This document shows, piece by piece, positions 17,061-24,994 of a stretch of 64,000 bases of DNA. This stretch comes from an uncultured Eisenbergiella sp. (GTDB taxonomy: Bacteria; Bacillota; Clostridia; Lachnospirales; Lachnospiraceae): positions 10,701-74,700 of the forward strand of contig CAJUEL010000019.1 of NCBI GenBank assembly GCA_910585455.1, read 5' to 3'. The translations under genes were made by a program, and so were the position numbers. The notes under the pieces were generated by a model, which had not been told where the DNA came from, searched no databases, and saw only the letters and a list, made by a program, of their open reading frames with translations. Position 1 is the stretch's first letter; the number at the start of each line of letters is the position of its first letter.

Positions 17061-17528
17061 TCAGGAAAGCTCCCTGCGCATTTTTTCCAGCGTCCTGTAA
17101 AGCCTGCTTTTGACCGTATTTAAATTCTCCTGCAGGATCTCCGCGATTTCCGCAAGCGGCTTATCCTCATAAAAACGCAAAATGATCAGCGTTTTTTCCG
17201 GCAAAGGCAGCTTTTCCACCACGTCCCGCAGCGCAAAGTCCACATTTTCATCCTCCCCTGCCATATATCCTTCCTCCAAGGGTACGGTCTCCTTCCGGTA
17301 CTTTCGCAGATATTCCTTCGCTGTGTTGATCATGATCCGGTATATCCATGTCTGCGCATAGGCTTCTTCCCGCAGCGTGCCCGCTTTCAGCATCGCTTTA
17401 TAGGCGCCCTCCTGCACAATGTCCATGGCATCCGCCTCCTGATGCACGAAGCAGTAGGCAAGCCGGTAGTAGCTTTCGTAATGTTCCAGCAGCGCGCGCC
17501 GTACCGCCGCTTCCTTTTTGCTTTTCAT
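17061..17528 (-). CDS. ECF RNA polymerase sigma factor, SigV-like
   Basis: A 155-residue ECF sigma factor with region 2 (YESYYRLAYCFVHQEADAMDIVQEGAYKAM) and region 4 (LPLPEKTLIILRFYEDKPLAEIAEILQENLNTVKSRLYRTLEKMRR). The ATG at 17528 is chosen because CAGGGAGG lies 7 nt upstream. Its ATG overlaps the stop of an 18-codon leader ORF (17525-17581), suggesting coupled translation. The partner anti-sigma gene lies downstream. A TGAAAC element at 17637-17642 suggests autoregulation. Confidence 0.9.
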   Translation of the reverse strand: MKSKKEAAVRRALLEHYESYYRLAYCFVHQEADAMDIVQEGAYKAMLKAGTLREEAYAQTWIYRIMINTAKEYLRKYRKETVPLEEGYMAGEDENVDFALRDVVEKLPLPEKTLIILRFYEDKPLAEIAEILQENLNTVKSRLYRTLEKMRRELS

Positions 17529-17581
17529 GTTGATACCTCCCTGTGGGCTTTGGCGCACATGCCACGCTTCTTATCAATCAT
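17525..17581 (-). CDS. 18-residue leader ORF coupled to the ECF sigma gene
   Basis: A short ORF (MIDKKRGMCAKAHREVST) with a very strong AAAAAGGAGG site 9 nt before its ATG. Its TGA stop overlaps the sigma-factor ATG as ATGA, so ribosomes ending here could restart on the sigma gene. The sigma ribosome site lies inside this ORF. No family is recognised. A regulatory leader role is inferred from the arrangement. Confidence 0.6.
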   Translation of the reverse strand: MIDKKRGMCAKAHREVST

Positions 17582-17614
17582 AATGATGTGCCTCCTTTTT
17601 CTCTTTGCAGCATT

Positions 17615-17642
17615 GGATGAACCGCGCGGATGAAAAGTTTCA
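17615..17642 (-). promoter_or_regulatory. possible ECF-type promoter of the sigma/anti-sigma operon
   Basis: On the minus strand TGAAACTTTT (17633-17642) matches the -35 element used by SigV/SigW-like ECF factors. A clear CGTC -10 element is not seen at the expected spacing; GGTTCATCC is present instead. It lies 34 nt upstream of the leader ORF. Confidence 0.4.
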
Positions 17643-17689
17643 TGGCGGTCTGATTTTTTATAAATAGGCGGATTTGATGGTGAGAGGCC

Positions 17690-18025
17690 GCTTAAGGCGG
17701 CAGGCGGGGACGGGCAGCGGCAATGGGCAGGCGTGGCATGGGCAGCGGGGAAGGCGTGCGGCAGACACTGGCCGTTTCCGGCCGCGTTATCCGGAGCGGG
17801 AAATTCCACAAAATGACCGGCTATTCCTGGACGGAACAGGGCGCAAAAAAACTCACTGCGTTCAGACAGTTTTGCGCCCTGTTCCAGGAATATCCTGCCA
17901 TTTCGGGAATTTCTTCCCCTCCGGATAAAGCAGCCGGAAACAGCCAGTGTCTGCCGCACGCCTTCCCCGCTGCCCATGCCACGCCTGCCCATTGCCGCTG
18001 CCCGTCCCTGCCCGCCGCCTTAAGC
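17690..18025. repeat. long palindromic element, copy A (336 bp)
   Basis: A near-perfect inverted repeat. The outer arms begin GCTTAAGGCGG on the left and end CCGCCTTAAGC on the right, and about 90 nt on each side are almost identical complements (for example GGCAGCGGCAATGGGCAGG on the left arm). The inner arms contain TTTCCGG and TATCCGGAGCGGGAAATTCC-type boxes. The centre is GGGCGCAAAA ... ACTCACTGCGTTCAGACAG ... TTTTGCGCCC (17839-17879). Copies B and C share the inner part. It fills the divergent gap between the sigma operon and the DUF3788 gene, which otherwise shows only promoter elements. Short ORFs in it are by-products of the repeat. Confidence 0.85.
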
Positions 18026-18063
18026 TACTTCATATCCATCCGGTTCTTATCTCTTATATGCCC

Positions 18064-18135
18064 ATGATTTACAAACATTGATTTACAAACATCAATCACT
18101 CTGGCATTGATAGCAGATATATTCTATGATACACT
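18064..18135 (+). promoter_or_regulatory. possible promoter of the DUF3788 gene with tandem upstream boxes
   Basis: TGATTTACAAACAT occurs twice in tandem (18064-18077 and 18079-18092). It is followed by TTGATA (18107-18112) and TACACT (18130-18135), 17 nt apart. The repeat just before the -35 could be an operator. Confidence 0.45.
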
Positions 18136-18195
18136 TTATATGATTAGAAGGACAAATAGTGTTTTCTGCACGCATGGTGCGATGGTGGGTAAATT

Positions 18196-18606
18196 ATGTA
18201 TGAAAGAATGTTGAATAAAGAAGTGGTGCCAACAGTTATGGAAATGACGGCGTATTGTGGGAAAGCTGCGGAGCTGTTTTCCCTGCTCAATGAATGGGTA
18301 TCCCGGAATTATGGCACAGAGCAGAAGATCGTTTTTCCTTATGGAAATAAATACGGCTGGGGCATCGCCCACCGGAAGAAGGGAAAGCTCATCTGCAATA
18401 TTTTTGCGGAAAGAGATTCCTTTACGGTGATGATACGTTTGTCGAACGGTCAGTTTGCCGCGGTATATGATCAGGTGCGGGAAAATACGCAGGAATGTAT
18501 CGATCACAGGTATCCCTGCGGTGACGGCGGGTGGATTCATTACCGCGTTATCTGCCCGGAGAATTTTGAGGATATTCAGAAAATACTGGCTGTCCGGCTT
18601 TCATAG
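18196..18606 (+). CDS. DUF3788-like protein
   Basis: A 136-residue soluble protein resembling DUF3788: a helical N-terminus with LNEWVSRNYG, then KYGWGIAHRKKGKLICNIFAERDSFTVMIRLSNGQFAAV, and a C-terminal helix after GGWIHYRV. The molecular function of the family is not known. A weak GGTGGG ribosome site precedes the ATG. The gene stands alone between the palindromic element and a bidirectional terminator. Confidence 0.75.
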   Translation: MYERMLNKEVVPTVMEMTAYCGKAAELFSLLNEWVSRNYGTEQKIVFPYGNKYGWGIAHRKKGKLICNIFAERDSFTVMIRLSNGQFAAVYDQVRENTQECIDHRYPCGDGGWIHYRVICPENFEDIQKILAVRLS

Positions 18607-18637
18607 TTTCGCCGTCACATAATCGCGATTATCACTT

Positions 18638-18680
18638 AAAATCCCCTGCCGTCCGCACTTTGCAGACAACAGGGGATTTT
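18638..18680. terminator. bidirectional terminator
   Basis: Arms AAAATCCCCTG (18638-18648) and CAGGGGATTTT (18670-18680) flank a 21-nt loop. It separates the + strand DUF3788 gene from the minus-strand TIR-MORN gene and can serve both. Confidence 0.8.
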
Positions 18681-18697
18681 GTTATTTCAAATATCGA

Positions 18698-19042
18698 TTA
18701 CCCTACATACTGCCCGTCTTCCCACGTCCCGGTCTGTACGGTGCCATCCGCAAATGTATAGGTGCCCTGGCCATGCAGCTTGTCATCCTTCCATTCGCCC
18801 TCATACGTATCTCCGTTCGCCCATTTGATCAAACCATACCCGTTTGGAAAGCCATCCACCCATTCGCCGGTATAAATAGCGCCATTGGTGTTCCAGGAGG
18901 TTCCCTGTCCGTTCGCGCTGCCATTCTTCCACTCGCCTTCATATTTGCTTCCGTTCGCGAACTCGCCGGTACCGTATCCGTGATAGGAACCGTTTAACCA
19001 TTCTCCCGTGTACTTATCTCCGTTCGCATAGGTTGCAGTTCC
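18698..19042 (-). pseudogene. MORN-repeat tail of the TIR-MORN gene, beyond an in-frame amber codon
   Basis: Translation in the same frame as the TIR-MORN gene continues without any further stop for 115 codons to a TAA at 18698-18700. It gives about five more MORN units (YTGEWLNGSYHGYGTGEFANGSK, then YEGEWKNGSANGQGTSW and YTGEWVDGFPNGYG and YEGEWKDDKLHGQGTY as unit starts). The frame, 23-residue spacing and codon use are intact, so the amber at 19043-19045 is either recent, an error, or read through. A separate start for this piece is not seen. Confidence 0.75.
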
Positions 19043-20626
19043 CTAGCCGTTCATCTTGCCCTGCACCCATTTTCCGCTATAGACGTCTCCGTTTGCTTTT
19101 GTTAACGTTCCCTGGCCTTCACAATAGCCCTGGTTCCATTCTCCTTCATAGATTTCTCCGTTTGCATACTTCATGGTTCCCTGACCGGTAATATAATCAT
19201 TTACCCATTCTCCGGTATAAACATCTCCGTTTGAATATTTACAGGTTCCCTCGCCATTTGGCATGCCGTTTTCCCACTCACCTTCATAAACATTGCCGTT
19301 ATCCCACTGAATTTTGCCCTCGCCATCTGGTTGATCGTCCTTCCATTCGCCGGTATAAGTCCCGCTATACCCTTCACTGATGGTATATGCCATATTCTTC
19401 ACCGTCTTCGGGGAAGCAATCTTTACAATTATGATCACCAGCAACAGGCAAACGCCCGCCACGATTGCCAGCTTCTTCTTGTTACGAATATCGAATTTTG
19501 GCTTCTTCGCATTCGCAGACGCCTGCCCCTGCTGCGGCTCCTGCCAGCCAGCTTCTGCCGGCTGCACAGGCTGTTGATATGCGTTTACCGCCGATTGTAA
19601 AGGCTTCTGATAGGCTGCTTCCGTCGGCTGATATGTAGTTTCTGTCCGCTGCACAGGCTGCTGATGCACGCTTTCCGCCGGCTGTGCAGGCTGCTGGTAT
19701 GCTGCTTCCGCTGGCCGTACGGGCTGCTGATATACGGTTTCCGCCGGTTGCGCAGGCTGTTGATGCACGCTTTCTGTCGGTTGCACGGGCTGCTGATACA
19801 CGGTTTCCGCCGGCTGCACAGGCTGTTGAGGTACGCTTTCCGCCGGCTGCGCAGGCTGCTGATGCACAGTTTCCGTCTCCCGCACAGGCTGCTCTCTTGC
19901 CGGGAATATGCTCTTTTTCCATTCCGTTCCTGCGTTTTCCTGCACGGTGATCAGCGACCTGTCGAACACGCTTCTGCTGACCGATTCGATCGTGCCCCGC
20001 ACCGCATTCAGGTCATTGATCGTCTTACGGTTTATGGAAGCGTCACGGAAAAAATTGATGAACGCGTCCGAAATATCATATTTGGACAGCGCGTCCTGCT
20101 CCAGCAGAGTCGAAAGGCTGGTAAAGGCGGATTTCATCGCCCGCATCAAATCGTTTGAGGTGTTGTTGGTGTTCGTGGCGATATTCGCGCCCTGATTCAG
20201 TATTTCGTTTTTTACGCCCCGCTCCACCACCGGCTGGTCCGTCGTATCTCCGAGACGCAGACGATCCTCCAGCGACACAAATACAATCTGCTTTCTGTTA
20301 TTTACGGCGGTCAGAAGCTCTAAAAAGCAGGCATAGCTCTCGACATAGCTCTGACTCACGAAAGCGATGATCACGTCCGCACCGCGGATGTTCCGCAGCA
20401 TGGGAACGATCCACTTATCGTTCACCTTATCAAACGCCTTGTCCGCATACACGCGCAACCCATACTGCTTCTGCATCGGCACCACCACGGACTTAAACAC
20501 CGTTTCCCAGTTATCGCTGGCATAGCTGATAAAAACATACGGTTTTCTCTGGGAACATTCGGTTATCTCCAGATTGTGCTCCAGATATTCCGAACGCTCC
20601 TTTTTTTGTGCCTCATTCAATCCCAT
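19043..20626 (-). CDS. TIR domain - repeat linker - TM - MORN protein (array cut by amber codon)
   Basis: A 527-residue product. An N-terminal TIR domain covers about residues 28-165: FISYAS at 32-37, ADVIIAFVSQSYVESYACFLE at 83-103 with Glu103 in the position of the TIR catalytic Glu. A helical segment follows, then nine or so 11-residue Gln/Pro-rich units (254-362), a membrane segment (about 386-402) and MORN repeats of 23 residues from 424. The TIR would face the cytosol and the MORN array probably the outside, or the reverse. TIR domains commonly cleave NAD or signal in immunity; MORN repeats bind lipid or protein. It lies 12 nt after the RyR gene. A TAG at codon 528 stops the array early. 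Confidence 0.88.
   Translation of the reverse strand: MGLNEAQKKERSEYLEHNLEITECSQRKPYVFISYASDNWETVFKSVVVPMQKQYGLRVYADKAFDKVNDKWIVPMLRNIRGADVIIAFVSQSYVESYACFLELLTAVNNRKQIVFVSLEDRLRLGDTTDQPVVERGVKNEILNQGANIATNTNNTSNDLMRAMKSAFTSLSTLLEQDALSKYDISDAFINFFRDASINRKTINDLNAVRGTIESVSRSVFDRSLITVQENAGTEWKKSIFPAREQPVRETETVHQQPAQPAESVPQQPVQPAETVYQQPVQPTESVHQQPAQPAETVYQQPVRPAEAAYQQPAQPAESVHQQPVQRTETTYQPTEAAYQKPLQSAVNAYQQPVQPAEAGWQEPQQGQASANAKKPKFDIRNKKKLAIVAGVCLLLVIIIVKIASPKTVKNMAYTISEGYSGTYTGEWKDDQPDGEGKIQWDNGNVYEGEWENGMPNGEGTCKYSNGDVYTGEWVNDYITGQGTMKYANGEIYEGEWNQGYCEGQGTLTKANGDVYSGKWVQGKMNG
19541..19867 (-). repeat. 33-bp tandem repeat coding for a Gln/Pro linker
   Basis: About nine to ten units of roughly 33 bp encode 11 residues of the type VxQQPxQPAEx. 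Units differ mainly at the second and last positions, and one is shortened by a few residues. In-frame tandem repeats of this kind can change in number without breaking the reading frame. Confidence 0.8.
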
Positions 20627-20638
20627 TGTCTCATCCCC

Positions 20639-22009
20639 TCACTTCCTGCTCTTTATCGCTTCAATGTCCTTTAATTTTTCTTCCTCACTGAGCTGTGCAA
20701 ACGGCACCAGACAGTTATGAATACGTTTTTGGCTATCCGTTTTTGCACCATATTTCCAGTTATGTATATAATGATATCTGCACCACCGGATATGCTCCAG
20801 CTCCGCAAGCGTTTCCATCGGCACACCCTTTTCCAGCAGCAGATCGATCATAAACGTATAATCCGACGAGCTCACATTCGAATAGCGCTTGAAGCTGTCC
20901 AGCTTTTCCCAGGGAGTCCCGCCGTACTGCTTATAGTAATATTCATGCTGCCTGCGGGCGGCCTCCATCGTTTTTTCGTTGAAAATCATATCAGCCGAGG
21001 CAGCCTCCTTCGCCGTCCCGAAGCTGATGATCCTGTCATTCCCGAAAAGATTGGTCATGATATCCCCGTTCGGCGCATAGACATAAATCCGGCGGTCAAT
21101 CGGCGCCGATTCGAGCAGCTTGCTCACAATCGTGATATTGCCGTTTTCATCCCTGCCGCCGCATACGATGATACGGTCAAACTCCGGCATACCGGCATAG
21201 TCATAAATACCATCGTCATGAAAAATGATCTCATCCGGCGCCATTTTATCAAGCTCCGTATGCTCCCGCCGAAACTGTACCGCATCTCCGTAAATATGAT
21301 ATTCGAAATGCTGTCCGGGATCGATCAGATTCATCTGCAGACCATAAAGCAAAATGCTTTTCCCCACATTTTCGAAGCCGATGATCGCAATTTTTTCACT
21401 CCGGGCGACAGGATAATCCTTCCAGTATTGCCTCGCACAGTTTTCAGGAATATCGAAAACCGTAATCAGCGGATTCTCTATATTCTGTCTCGCGATTTCC
21501 TCCAGCATGATATATACTTTTTTATCCTTCAGGGCTTCATAGTGCTTATTATAAAATTCCAGATTTTGAGCATCACCGGAAAACATCAGCAAATACCTGG
21601 ACGCATTGCCGATGAACTTCTCTTCTCCGCGAATCCGCAGCCTCGGATTTAAGCTTTCATATATGTACCCCGCATAAGCGGAATCCCCGTAAACCACCGT
21701 AGCATCCGATCTGGAAAGCTTGAATCCGTTTACGATATCATTCAGCTTATTTAACAGGTTGATCACGATGCTCAACGTTGCGGCAATCGCCAGGAAACGG
21801 GCCAGCTGTAAAAGAGCGCCGACCGGAACGCCGCCCTCGGTGCTTCCGGAATACAGCTTGATGGACGCATACAGCGTATCCAGAAAAGGATATATCCTGT
21901 CTTCCTGCTCCACAAAAACAGGATAATAGCAATATATCCCGATAAAAAGCGGAAGAATTTTGTATATGATGTTAAAAACTCTGATCACGATCCGGAAAAA
22001 TTTTCTCAT
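20639..22009 (-). CDS. two-TM protein with TrkA-N-like and RyR domains, partner of TIR-MORN
   Basis: A 456-residue protein. Two N-terminal membrane segments (about residues 7-33 and 62-88) precede a cytosolic region. A Rossmann-like stretch EKIAIIGFENVGKSILLYG (about 205-223) resembles TrkA-N nucleotide-binding domains of potassium channels; an earlier ATVVYGDSAYAG may be a related strand. The C-terminus is a RyR domain: LAELEHIRWCRYHYIHNWKYG ... NCLVPFAQLSEEEKLKD (about 401-448). RyR domains have been proposed as ligand-sensing modules in bacterial conflict systems. The ATG at 22009 is chosen for its GGAGG; a GTG 12 nt earlier is inside that site. It is the first gene of the TIR operon. Confidence 0.85.
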   Translation of the reverse strand: MRKFFRIVIRVFNIIYKILPLFIGIYCYYPVFVEQEDRIYPFLDTLYASIKLYSGSTEGGVPVGALLQLARFLAIAATLSIVINLLNKLNDIVNGFKLSRSDATVVYGDSAYAGYIYESLNPRLRIRGEEKFIGNASRYLLMFSGDAQNLEFYNKHYEALKDKKVYIMLEEIARQNIENPLITVFDIPENCARQYWKDYPVARSEKIAIIGFENVGKSILLYGLQMNLIDPGQHFEYHIYGDAVQFRREHTELDKMAPDEIIFHDDGIYDYAGMPEFDRIIVCGGRDENGNITIVSKLLESAPIDRRIYVYAPNGDIMTNLFGNDRIISFGTAKEAASADMIFNEKTMEAARRQHEYYYKQYGGTPWEKLDSFKRYSNVSSSDYTFMIDLLLEKGVPMETLAELEHIRWCRYHYIHNWKYGAKTDSQKRIHNCLVPFAQLSEEEKLKDIEAIKSRK

Positions 22010-22071
22010 ACTCCCCTCCACGATTCCGCTCTACAAAAATCCCCAAATCCCAGGACAAGCAAGCCTGTCCC

Positions 22072-22127
22072 AAAAAATGCCCGTATTTGCAGGCATTCTC
22101 CTGTGTGAGACCCGATACCTCTCACAC
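22072..22127 (-). promoter_or_regulatory. hairpin-rich leader with attenuator-like terminator
   Basis: In the minus-strand transcript a hairpin GTGTGAGA / TCTCACAC (22103-22127) is followed by a terminator-like stem AATGCCTG / CGGGCATT (22076-22097) with a T run, and then by a third hairpin GGACAGGC / GCTTGTCC. All lie between the promoter at 22153-22181 and the RyR gene start. The stem could end dinB transcripts, attenuate the TIR operon, or both. Confidence 0.6.
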
Positions 22128-22152
22128 TCCCCTCTTTCACTAATCATCAAAA

Positions 22153-22181
22153 ATTATAACTTATTCACGCAATACTGTCAA
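22153..22181 (-). promoter_or_regulatory. consensus sigma-A promoter of the RyR/TIR operon
   Basis: TTGACA (22176-22181) and TATAAT (22153-22158) are both perfect and 17 nt apart on the minus strand. Transcription would start near 22146, leaving a leader of about 137 nt. Confidence 0.85.
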
Positions 22182-22199
22182 TGTTACATTCCACTCTCT

Positions 22200-23444
22200 T
22201 CATACGTGCTTACGTTTTTCTTTATTCAGCCCGCCCCCGGTAGGCGAAACGCCGCTCTTTAAAAAGCTCGCCCGCATCACGCTGTCCTCCCCGAACCGGG
22301 CGCGGATGGCATCCATCGCCCGGTTCGCCTTTTCCAGCTTTTCATAGTCCACCGTATCAAACAGACTGTACTGCCGGTATTCCTCACCGGTAAGCCTGGT
22401 CGCCGTCACATTCAGCAGCCGCAGCGGCTTATGCCCGTCCCACATGCGCAAAAGAAGCGTCCAGGCCGCCTGAAAGATTTCCTCCGTCACATCCGTGGAG
22501 GAATCCAGCTGCATCTGCCGGGAGCTGTTTTCAAAGCTGCTGCTTCGCATGCCAACGGACACACCGCCCGCCTTCTTCTGATCGGCGCGCAACCGGATTC
22601 CCACCGTTTCACATAAGGACAGCAAAATCTGCTTCGCATAGGCGGTGTCCGTAACATCCACCGGCGTGGTCACACTGTTTCCGCAGCCCTTGCTCTCCTC
22701 CTGTATTTCAAAGGTATCCTCTGCCTCCCTGCCCCAGGCATACTGATAGAGCGTATCCCCGTGCTTTTTTAAATGGGCATGGATCATGCCCGGATCCGCC
22801 TTTGCCAGATCGCCGATCGTATAGATTCCCAGGCTCTTTAGCTTCTCCTGTGCCGCCTTTCCTGCAAAAATAAGCCTTCCCGCCGGAAGCGGCCACAGCT
22901 TTTTGGGAATTTCCTCTTCAAATAAAGTATGTACCAGATCGGGCTTCTTAAAATCCCCCGCCATCTTGGAAAGCAGGCGGTTTGTGGAAACGCCGATATT
23001 CACGGTAAACCCCAGCGTTTCCTTAATCTCATCCTTTAAGCGGTTCGCAAAGCCCTCCGGATCCCCGGATACCTCTGCAAAGCCTTCAAATTCTGCCCAC
23101 GCCTCATCGATACTGAAGGGAATGACCCGGTCCGTATACCTTCCCAGAAGGGCGCGCAGACGGTTGGACTGCTCCACATATTCTCCAAAATCCGGACGGA
23201 TCACGAGCAGGTTCGGGCATTTCCGTTTCGCCGCCACAAGGGGCTCTCCCGTGGTCACCCCATATTTTTTGGCGGGCGTGCTTTTTGCCAGCACCACGCC
23301 ATGGCGCGCCTCCTCATCCCCTCCCACCGCGGATGGAACCGTGCGCAGATCCAGACAGTCCGGGGCTGCCTTAAGACGTTTTAAGGCGCTCCAGCTTAAA
23401 AAGGCGCTGTTCACATCCACATGAAAGACGATTTTCTCATACAT
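22200..23444 (-). CDS. dinB: DNA polymerase IV (Y-family)
   Basis: A 414-residue Y-family translesion polymerase. FHVDVNSAFLSWSA at the N-terminus holds the first catalytic Asp, and IPFSIDEAWAEF near residue 95 carries the second acidic pair. The thumb GVSTNRLLSKMAGDFKKPD and the C-terminal little-finger region follow, at the usual length. The ATG at 23444 is chosen because it overlaps the stop of the upstream DUF2974 gene as TGATG and the catalytic domain starts at once. It lies upstream of the TIR operon promoter. Confidence 0.93.
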   Translation of the reverse strand: MYEKIVFHVDVNSAFLSWSALKRLKAAPDCLDLRTVPSAVGGDEEARHGVVLAKSTPAKKYGVTTGEPLVAAKRKCPNLLVIRPDFGEYVEQSNRLRALLGRYTDRVIPFSIDEAWAEFEGFAEVSGDPEGFANRLKDEIKETLGFTVNIGVSTNRLLSKMAGDFKKPDLVHTLFEEEIPKKLWPLPAGRLIFAGKAAQEKLKSLGIYTIGDLAKADPGMIHAHLKKHGDTLYQYAWGREAEDTFEIQEESKGCGNSVTTPVDVTDTAYAKQILLSLCETVGIRLRADQKKAGGVSVGMRSSSFENSSRQMQLDSSTDVTEEIFQAAWTLLLRMWDGHKPLRLLNVTATRLTGEEYRQYSLFDTVDYEKLEKANRAMDAIRARFGEDSVMRASFLKSGVSPTGGGLNKEKRKHV

Positions 23445-24571
23445 CAGACGCCGCTCTCCTTCCGCTCCAAAAGCCTGACATGCCCCACGGTATTTCTGTA
23501 AATTTCCATCATCGCCCGCAATGTCTGCCGCAAATACTGCCGGGTTTCCGGCTCCAGCTCCCGCATGAAACGCAGGCAAATCTTTAAATTATTTTTCCAG
23601 TCCGCTACAAAATCCGTCAGCGTCTTCACCTTTGTCTGCCCGATCATCTCAAAAAGCGTGTTCACAAACCGTTCCCGCTCCTTTTCGCTCAGGGAAAAAA
23701 TCCATCGGTTGAGCGCCTCGTTTCTGTGCTTCTGGGATAGCTGGATATCGGGCAGCTTCACAAGCTTTCCCGCTTCGATCTGCCAGGTATAGCAGTCATG
23801 CTGACCGGGACCAAAGCCGCTGCTTTTTACCACCTCATAGCTCTCCAGGCTGTGCAGCAGCATGCCCACCAGAGAAGAATAGGGTAATATCCGATGCAGC
23901 CGTCCCCGGATGCTTTCATAGGCGTCTGCAGGAACGCTTTCCGGCAAAAAGCCCGGACCATCCAGACTGTAAATTCCTACAATCCGCTTCTGCACGCTCT
24001 CATCCGCCCAGACAGAGGAAAACACCGCCAGATTCCCGCCCTTGGAATGACCGCATATCAGAAAATCTCCCTGAATATGGCAGACAGCCTGATATAAATA
24101 GACCGCGCTCATTTTCTGGGCGGGGACCACCGGCAGAAAGGCCATATTGAAATCCTCCTTCCAGCCCACGATGGAGCCGTCCGTTCCCCGAAAGGCGATC
24201 ACCGGCAGACACCCCTCCGGAAAGAACGTGACCGCCCCGAACTGGGTTTCCGCCTCTGCCTCCGTAACGGAACGGTAATAATTGCAGCCCATATTTTCAT
24301 ACCGCCTGCACGTAAGCAGCGTCGCCCAAAGCTCCCTGTTTTGCTTCTCGTACCATTTATCCTCAAACACCTTATCCGGATTCATCGTTTCATTGATCCG
24401 GGAAAGCGTCACCGCCTCCTTATGCTCTCCGGGCGTCGGAATCGCGCCGTCGAATTTCAAATAGGAAAGCTGCGCAAGCATCAAAACGTCCGCTTCGCAA
24501 AACGGATATTCTGCGAAGCTCTTATCCCCGTATTCCTTCAGATAGTCAATCACATTTCCCAATGTCGGCAC
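23444..24571 (-). CDS. DUF2974 (Mbeg1-like) alpha/beta hydrolase
   Basis: A 375-residue protein with a lipase-like alpha/beta-hydrolase core. The nucleophile elbow is ICGHSKGGNLAVFSS near residue 175, preceded by IAFRGTDGSIVGWKEDFNMAF, as in lipase-3-like proteins. SLDGPGF after the elbow carries a likely catalytic Asp. DUF2974 proteins are common in gut Firmicutes; their substrates are not known. No signal peptide is present. It is coupled to dinB by a one-base stop/start overlap. Confidence 0.82.
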   Translation of the reverse strand: MPTLGNVIDYLKEYGDKSFAEYPFCEADVLMLAQLSYLKFDGAIPTPGEHKEAVTLSRINETMNPDKVFEDKWYEKQNRELWATLLTCRRYENMGCNYYRSVTEAEAETQFGAVTFFPEGCLPVIAFRGTDGSIVGWKEDFNMAFLPVVPAQKMSAVYLYQAVCHIQGDFLICGHSKGGNLAVFSSVWADESVQKRIVGIYSLDGPGFLPESVPADAYESIRGRLHRILPYSSLVGMLLHSLESYEVVKSSGFGPGQHDCYTWQIEAGKLVKLPDIQLSQKHRNEALNRWIFSLSEKERERFVNTLFEMIGQTKVKTLTDFVADWKNNLKICLRFMRELEPETRQYLRQTLRAMMEIYRNTVGHVRLLERKESGV

Positions 24572-24595
24572 CTCCCTGTATGGGCGCGCAAAAGC

Positions 24596-24994
24596 TCACA
24601 TGCCATATTTCCCCTGAAAATCCGTCCCTGTCTCTGCGCTCATCCGCAGGACATAGGCCTCCGGCGTTTCCGCCATCTTCGTCATGGTATCAAAGGCATA
24701 TAACACCATCTTGTCCTTGTTGCAGCGCATATCCTCCTGTCCTCTGTCAAGATTCGCCTTGAAATGGTCGATCTGCCAGACCATAATATCTGCGACCGTC
24801 CTGCCGGCAATCTTTGTCCGGCAGGCAAAATCCTGACGCTCCATATAATAAACGAACTCGGCCAGAACCGCCGGATTGCGCAGAAGTCTTGCCCAGAAGC
24901 CGTCATAGAATTCCTGGTTTTCTCCCGCGTACATACACAGACGGGCGGCAAACTGCGCTGCCGCCTCGACTCTCTTTTGATCCCTTTGTGTCAT
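24596..24994 (-). CDS. conserved helical protein of unknown function
   Basis: A 132-residue, mostly helical soluble protein (EAAAQFAARLCMYAGENQEFYDGFWARLL and FKANLDRGQEDMRCNKDKMVLYAFDTM). The ATG at 24994 has GAAGGGAAG about 10 nt upstream; the longer in-frame ORF overlaps mazF and is rejected. It lies 127 nt after the mazF stop and 24 nt before the DUF2974 gene. I do not recognise the family and no antitoxin-like features are evident. Confidence 0.6.
   Translation of the reverse strand: MTQRDQKRVEAAAQFAARLCMYAGENQEFYDGFWARLLRNPAVLAEFVYYMERQDFACRTKIAGRTVADIMVWQIDHFKANLDRGQEDMRCNKDKMVLYAFDTMTKMAETPEAYVLRMSAETGTDFQGKYGM

Noticed and set aside
17525..18067. ORFs of 84-155 residues inside palindromic element A (and similar ones in B and C)
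   Set aside because: Both strands give similar peptides because the DNA is palindromic; starts lack ribosome sites and the peptides are low complexity.
19541..19867. Possible CRISPR array
   Set aside because: The units are contiguous, without spacers, and code in frame for a Gln/Pro linker.
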